Both the position numbers and the translations under genes were made by a program. Below the pieces are notes generated by a model. The model was given only the letters and a program-made list of their open reading frames with translations, was not told where the DNA came from and searched no databases. This document shows positions 61,221-64,000 of a stretch of DNA of 64,000 nucleotides, one piece after another. The DNA is taken from positions 62,001 to 126,000 of the forward strand of contig CAJUPO010000005.1 in NCBI GenBank assembly GCA_910588145.1. Reading direction: 5' to 3'. How positions within the stretch are numbered: the stretch's first letter is position 1; the number at the start of each line of letters is the position of its first letter. This DNA comes from an uncultured Oscillospiraceae bacterium. Lineage in GTDB: Bacteria; Bacillota; Clostridia; Oscillospirales; Ruminococcaceae.

Positions 61221-63071
61221 TCACTTTTTATTATCAAATTTTAAAGCTCTAATTGCGTTAAGAATTGCAATTACCGATACTCCTACGTCGGCAAATACGG
61301 CTGCCCACATATTAGTTATACCCAAAGCACCTGTAATCAAAACAAGCATTTTTACTGATAGAGCAAAAATAATATTCTGTTTGACTATTCTTAATGTTTT
61401 TTTAGCAATATCAATAGCAAGAGGAATCTTAGCAGGATTATCGTCCATTAAAACAATATCTGAAGCTTCAATGGCAGCGTCAGAACCAATTGCACCCATA
61501 GATATTCCAATGTCTGCTCTTGTCAGGACAGGGGCGTCATTAATACCATCTCCTACAAAAACCAGTTTTCTGTCTTCTTTTTTGTTTTCGATTAATTCTT
61601 CTACCTTTTCAACTTTATTTTGAGGCAATAAATCAGTATATACAACGTCAATTTTAAGCTTTTTGGCTGTCTGTACTCCTACTTTATTGGTATCACCGGT
61701 CAGCATAACTGTTCTAATATTATTTTTCTTGATAAGTTCTATTGCTTTTTCGGATTCTGGTTTTATTTCATCTGAAATTATTATATGACCGGCATACTCA
61801 TTATTTACAGATACATGAACTATAGTGCCGGCATGATGACACGGATGCCATTTGACTCCAATGTCATCCATAAGCTTATTATTTCCCGCGCAAACAAGAT
61901 TTCCGTCGATACAACACTTTACCCCATGTCCTGAAATTTCATTATAGTTGGAAACTCTGCTTTTATCAATTTCTATTTTATATAGTTCTTTAATTGATTG
62001 GGAAATTGGATGATCAGAATAACTTTCAGCCATAGCGGCAAATTCAATAAGCTGATTTTCTGATACAGATTCAGGATGAACAGCAGTAACCTTAAATACC
62101 CCTTTAGTAAGGGTTCCAGTTTTATCAAAGACCATGATATCTGTTTTCGTAAGGGCTTCAATGTAATTACTTCCTTTAATAAGAATACCGTTTTTTGATG
62201 CGCAACCTATTCCTCCGAAAAAGCTTAACGGTACAGAAATAACAAGCGCACATGGACAAGATATAACTAAGAATGTCAGTGCACGATGCATCCAGTTAAC
62301 CCATCCTTCCCCTGTTATTGCCGGGGGAATAACAGCAAGCAATACTGCGCCTATAACAACGCATGGCGTATAATATTTAGCAAATTTGGTAATAAAATTT
62401 TCAGAACGGGATTTTTTTTCACTGGAATTTTCTACAAGTTCCAGTATTTTTGAAACTGTTGAGTTTTCAAATTCTTTAGTAACTTTAACATATATCAATC
62501 CATTCAAATTTACACAACCGCTAATTACATCATCACCAGCTGAAACCTCTCTGGGAACTGACTCGCCAGTAAGAGCCGAAGTATTAATGGTTGAGTTTCC
62601 ATTTATTACTATACCATCTAAAGGAATTTTTTCGCCTGGTTTTATTATTATTATATCCCCGGGCATAATTTCTTCCGGAGCTTTTTGAATAAGCTTTCCG
62701 TCAACTTCAATATTAGCATAATCTGGTCTTATATCCATGAGTGAAGAAATGGATTTTCTTGAACGTCCGACTGCATAACCCTGAAACAATTCACCTATCT
62801 GATAAAAAAGCATTACAGCGCTGCCTTCTTTATATTCTCCGGTAACAAAAGCTCCTATTGTTGCAAGTGACATAAGAAAATTTTCATCAAAAATCTGTCC
62901 GTGAAGGATATTTCTAACTGCTTTAAATATTACATCCCAACCGATTATTATAAAAGGAATCAGATTTATTAATAAATTCCATTTTCCATTTAAAGGTATA
63001 AATGAAATAGTAATAAGCAATATCAAACTAATTAAAATTCTTATTAGAATTTTTTTTTGCTTTTTGTTCAT
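61221..63071 (-). CDS. Heavy-metal P1B-type ATPase (Zn/Cd/Pb group)
   Basis: 616 aa exporter. No N-terminal HMA domain; membrane spans, then actuator motif TGESVPREV, CPC in ISCPCALVISVP, phosphorylated Asp in FDKTGTLTKG, SDHPISQSI (HP locus), GDGINDAPVL, and the last spans with N-x6-K (QNIIFALSVK) and ADVGVS, the P1B-2 metal-site signature. The HMA domain is supplied as a separate 72-aa protein upstream. Converges on the recombinase gene with a 5-bp gap. Confidence 0.94.
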   Translation of the reverse strand: MNKKQKKILIRILISLILLITISFIPLNGKWNLLINLIPFIIIGWDVIFKAVRNILHGQIFDENFLMSLATIGAFVTGEYKEGSAVMLFYQIGELFQGYAVGRSRKSISSLMDIRPDYANIEVDGKLIQKAPEEIMPGDIIIIKPGEKIPLDGIVINGNSTINTSALTGESVPREVSAGDDVISGCVNLNGLIYVKVTKEFENSTVSKILELVENSSEKKSRSENFITKFAKYYTPCVVIGAVLLAVIPPAITGEGWVNWMHRALTFLVISCPCALVISVPLSFFGGIGCASKNGILIKGSNYIEALTKTDIMVFDKTGTLTKGVFKVTAVHPESVSENQLIEFAAMAESYSDHPISQSIKELYKIEIDKSRVSNYNEISGHGVKCCIDGNLVCAGNNKLMDDIGVKWHPCHHAGTIVHVSVNNEYAGHIIISDEIKPESEKAIELIKKNNIRTVMLTGDTNKVGVQTAKKLKIDVVYTDLLPQNKVEKVEELIENKKEDRKLVFVGDGINDAPVLTRADIGISMGAIGSDAAIEASDIVLMDDNPAKIPLAIDIAKKTLRIVKQNIIFALSVKMLVLITGALGITNMWAAVFADVGVSVIAILNAIRALKFDNKK

Positions 63072-63079
63072 AAATCACC

Positions 63080-63298
63080 TCAAAATATTACTTTACAGTC
63101 AGGTTCAACCTTTTTACAAGCTTTTACTGCTTTTTTTATTATTTCATCCATTTTTGTTTCATCAGCTTCAAGCGTCATTTTTTGCGCAATAAAGCTTATG
63201 GAAACATTTTCTACTCCTTCAATTTTAGAAATTGCATTTTCCATTTTTGATGCACAATTAGCGCAGTCAAGATCCACCATTTTCAATACTTTTTTCAT
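63080..63298 (-). CDS. Stand-alone HMA metal-binding protein
   Basis: 72 aa ferredoxin-like metallochaperone with CANC (Cys12, Cys15), preceded by VDLD rather than the Met/Thr-rich loop of copper chaperones, an acidic feature of Zn/Cd-type HMA domains. Lies 8 bp before the ATPase gene and probably delivers or senses the same metal. Confidence 0.9.
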   Translation of the reverse strand: MKKVLKMVDLDCANCASKMENAISKIEGVENVSISFIAQKMTLEADETKMDEIIKKAVKACKKVEPDCKVIF

Positions 63299-63316
63299 AA
63301 TAGCCTCCTAATAAAT

Positions 63317-63670
63317 TTACTCGCTTATATGTTCCATTCCCTGATTGATGATACTATATACATGGTCATCAGCCAACGAATAAAAAACATTCTTTCCTTC
63401 TTTACGGCATTTAACCAGTTTATTTGTTTTCAGTAGCCTTAACTGATGGGAAACAGCAGTTTGACTTACATTAAGAAGCTGTGCCATATCACAAACACAT
63501 AACTCCGTATTAAAAAGTGAATATAAAATTTTAATTCTTGTAGAATCACCAAAAATTTTAAAAAGCTCAGCTAAATCGTATAATTCTTCTTCCGCAGGCA
63601 AACTTTCTTTAACGCTTTTTACAACATCCTGATGAATACATAAATACTCGCATTTTTCTGCATTTTCCAT
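63317..63670 (-). CDS. ArsR/SmtB-family metal repressor (CadC-like)
   Basis: 117 aa winged-helix repressor. Cys7 and Cys11 (CEYLC) plus Cys58 and Cys60 (ELCVCD) match, by number, the four-Cys Cd/Pb site of CadC; the C-terminal DDHVYSIINQGMEH carries the alpha-5 Zn-site pattern. HTH: VSQTAVSHQLRLLK. It leads the repressor-HMA-ATPase operon and would release its operator on Cd/Pb/Zn binding. AAAGGA precedes the ATG. Confidence 0.93.
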   Translation of the reverse strand: MENAEKCEYLCIHQDVVKSVKESLPAEEELYDLAELFKIFGDSTRIKILYSLFNTELCVCDMAQLLNVSQTAVSHQLRLLKTNKLVKCRKEGKNVFYSLADDHVYSIINQGMEHISE

Positions 63671-63686
63671 AATTCAATATCCTTTC

Positions 63687-63733
63687 ATATGTTTATCTGT
63701 TCATATATTAACATATAAATATAAAAATGTCAA
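63687..63733 (-). promoter_or_regulatory. Metal-operon promoter and operator-like dyad
   Basis: Minus strand TTGACA (63728-63733), 17-bp spacer, TAATAT (63705-63710). The dyad ATATGTT (63687-63693) / AACATAT (63710-63716) is centred just downstream of the -10 and overlaps it, the place expected for an ArsR-family operator. Confidence 0.7.
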
Positions 63734-63750
63734 GTACTTATTAAATAAAA

Positions 63751-63776
63751 AAGCAGACTTAAATGTCTGCTTTTTT
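63751..63776 (-). terminator. Terminator of prmA transcript
   Basis: Stem AAGCAGAC / GTCTGCTT with 6-nt loop and flanking A-run/T-run; ends the minus-strand prmA transcript. Confidence 0.75.
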
Positions 63777-64000
63777 TATATTTCTTTAAATTTTACTGCT
63801 GCCCATCCTTCACTTTCGGCAATTTCTATAATCTCAAATCCAGCTGAAAGGATTTCACTGACAACTTCGTCTTTTCTTTCAATAATGATTCCAGAAATTA
63901 TTAATATACCGTTTTTACGAATAAATGTTTTGAATAAATTTTTCATGGCTATAAGGACATCTGCAACAATATTTGCTGTAATCAAATCGTAACCAGAACC
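63776..64000 (-). CDS. prmA: Ribosomal protein L11 methyltransferase (C-terminal part)
   Basis: Only the last 74 codons lie in the window; the gene continues past 64000. GYDLITANIVADVLIAM is the NIVAD-type catalytic motif of PrmA, followed by GILIISGIIIERKDEV and EGWAAVKF, the normal end of the family. PrmA trimethylates ribosomal protein L11. Confidence 0.88.
   Translation of the reverse strand, partial: GSGYDLITANIVADVLIAMKNLFKTFIRKNGILIISGIIIERKDEVVSEILSAGFEIIEIAESEGWAAVKFKEI

Noticed and set aside
1..64000. CRISPR arrays, tRNA/rRNA genes, insertion sequences, prophage
   Set aside because: No spaced direct repeats, tRNA-like cloverleafs, transposase or phage structural genes were found; the only recombinase is a lone Xer-type gene without element genes.

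Overview
The window looks like a chromosomal segment of a low-GC, anaerobic, spore-forming Gram-positive bacterium of the Ruminococcus / Oscillospiraceae type. The evidence is: PolC-type DNA polymerase III, SpoIIE and YunB (sporulation), class III anaerobic ribonucleotide reductase (NrdD/NrdG), an LPxTG wall protein, two dockerin-bearing secreted proteins (cellulosome/amylosome-type parts), a GlgB-GlgC-GlgD-GlgA glycogen operon with the clostridial GlgC/GlgD pair, type III pantothenate kinase and the MEP isoprenoid pathway. The species cannot be fixed from the sequence alone. No rRNA, tRNA, CRISPR array, insertion sequence or prophage was seen.

Layout. 1-2.9 kb: wall-anchored LRR/LPxTG protein; a 515-bp gap with three strong hairpins and an orphan consensus promoter; a secreted B-repeat protein with a small DUF4250 gene. 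3.1-7.5 kb: trmL, then pgk-tpiA-gpmI (lower glycolysis). 7.6-10.5 kb: AT-rich secreted subtilase with dockerin, then an Ig-like/dockerin protein. 10.7-16.4 kb: Na/phosphate symporter with PhoU-like tail, dCMP deaminase (reverse), rsmA, spoIIE. 16.5-22.3 kb: glycogen operon. 22.5-23.2 kb: mntP on the minus strand behind a yybP-ykoY (Mn2+) riboswitch. 23.3-34.0 kb: pyrH-frr-uppS-cdsA-dxr-rseP-ispG-polC. 34.0-41.3 kb: hisZGDCBHAFI. 41.4-42.9 kb: Cys-rich protein and YunB. 42.8-47.5 kb (reverse): nrdD-nrdG with paired NrdR boxes, and a DEAD-box helicase upstream. 47.5-51.6 kb (reverse): panB-panC-panD-coaX-coaBC. 51.8-54.7 kb: feoA-feoA-feoB and a 58-aa FeoB-associated protein with three operator-like palindromes. 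54.8-59.1 kb (reverse): gmd-fcl-manC-manA (GDP-L-fucose supply), divergent from an AraC-family regulator. 60.2-61.2 kb: tyrosine recombinase with a 28-bp dyad in its leader. 61.2-63.7 kb (reverse): ArsR/CadC-type repressor, lone HMA protein and P1B-type metal ATPase. 63.8-64 kb: 3' end of prmA.

The genes form coherent units: sugar-phosphate flow into glycolysis, glycogen storage, membrane lipid/isoprenoid supply, histidine, CoA, iron uptake, Mn and Cd/Zn export, and fucosylation precursors. The histidine operon lacks hisE and a histidinol phosphatase, and the GDP-fucose operon lacks phosphomannomutase. The most unusual non-coding signals are an isolated consensus promoter plus terminator around a 24-codon hydrophobic ORF (1.26-1.45 kb), the 11-6-11 dyad before the recombinase, and the AraC-site-like direct repeats between the fucose operon and its divergent regulator.
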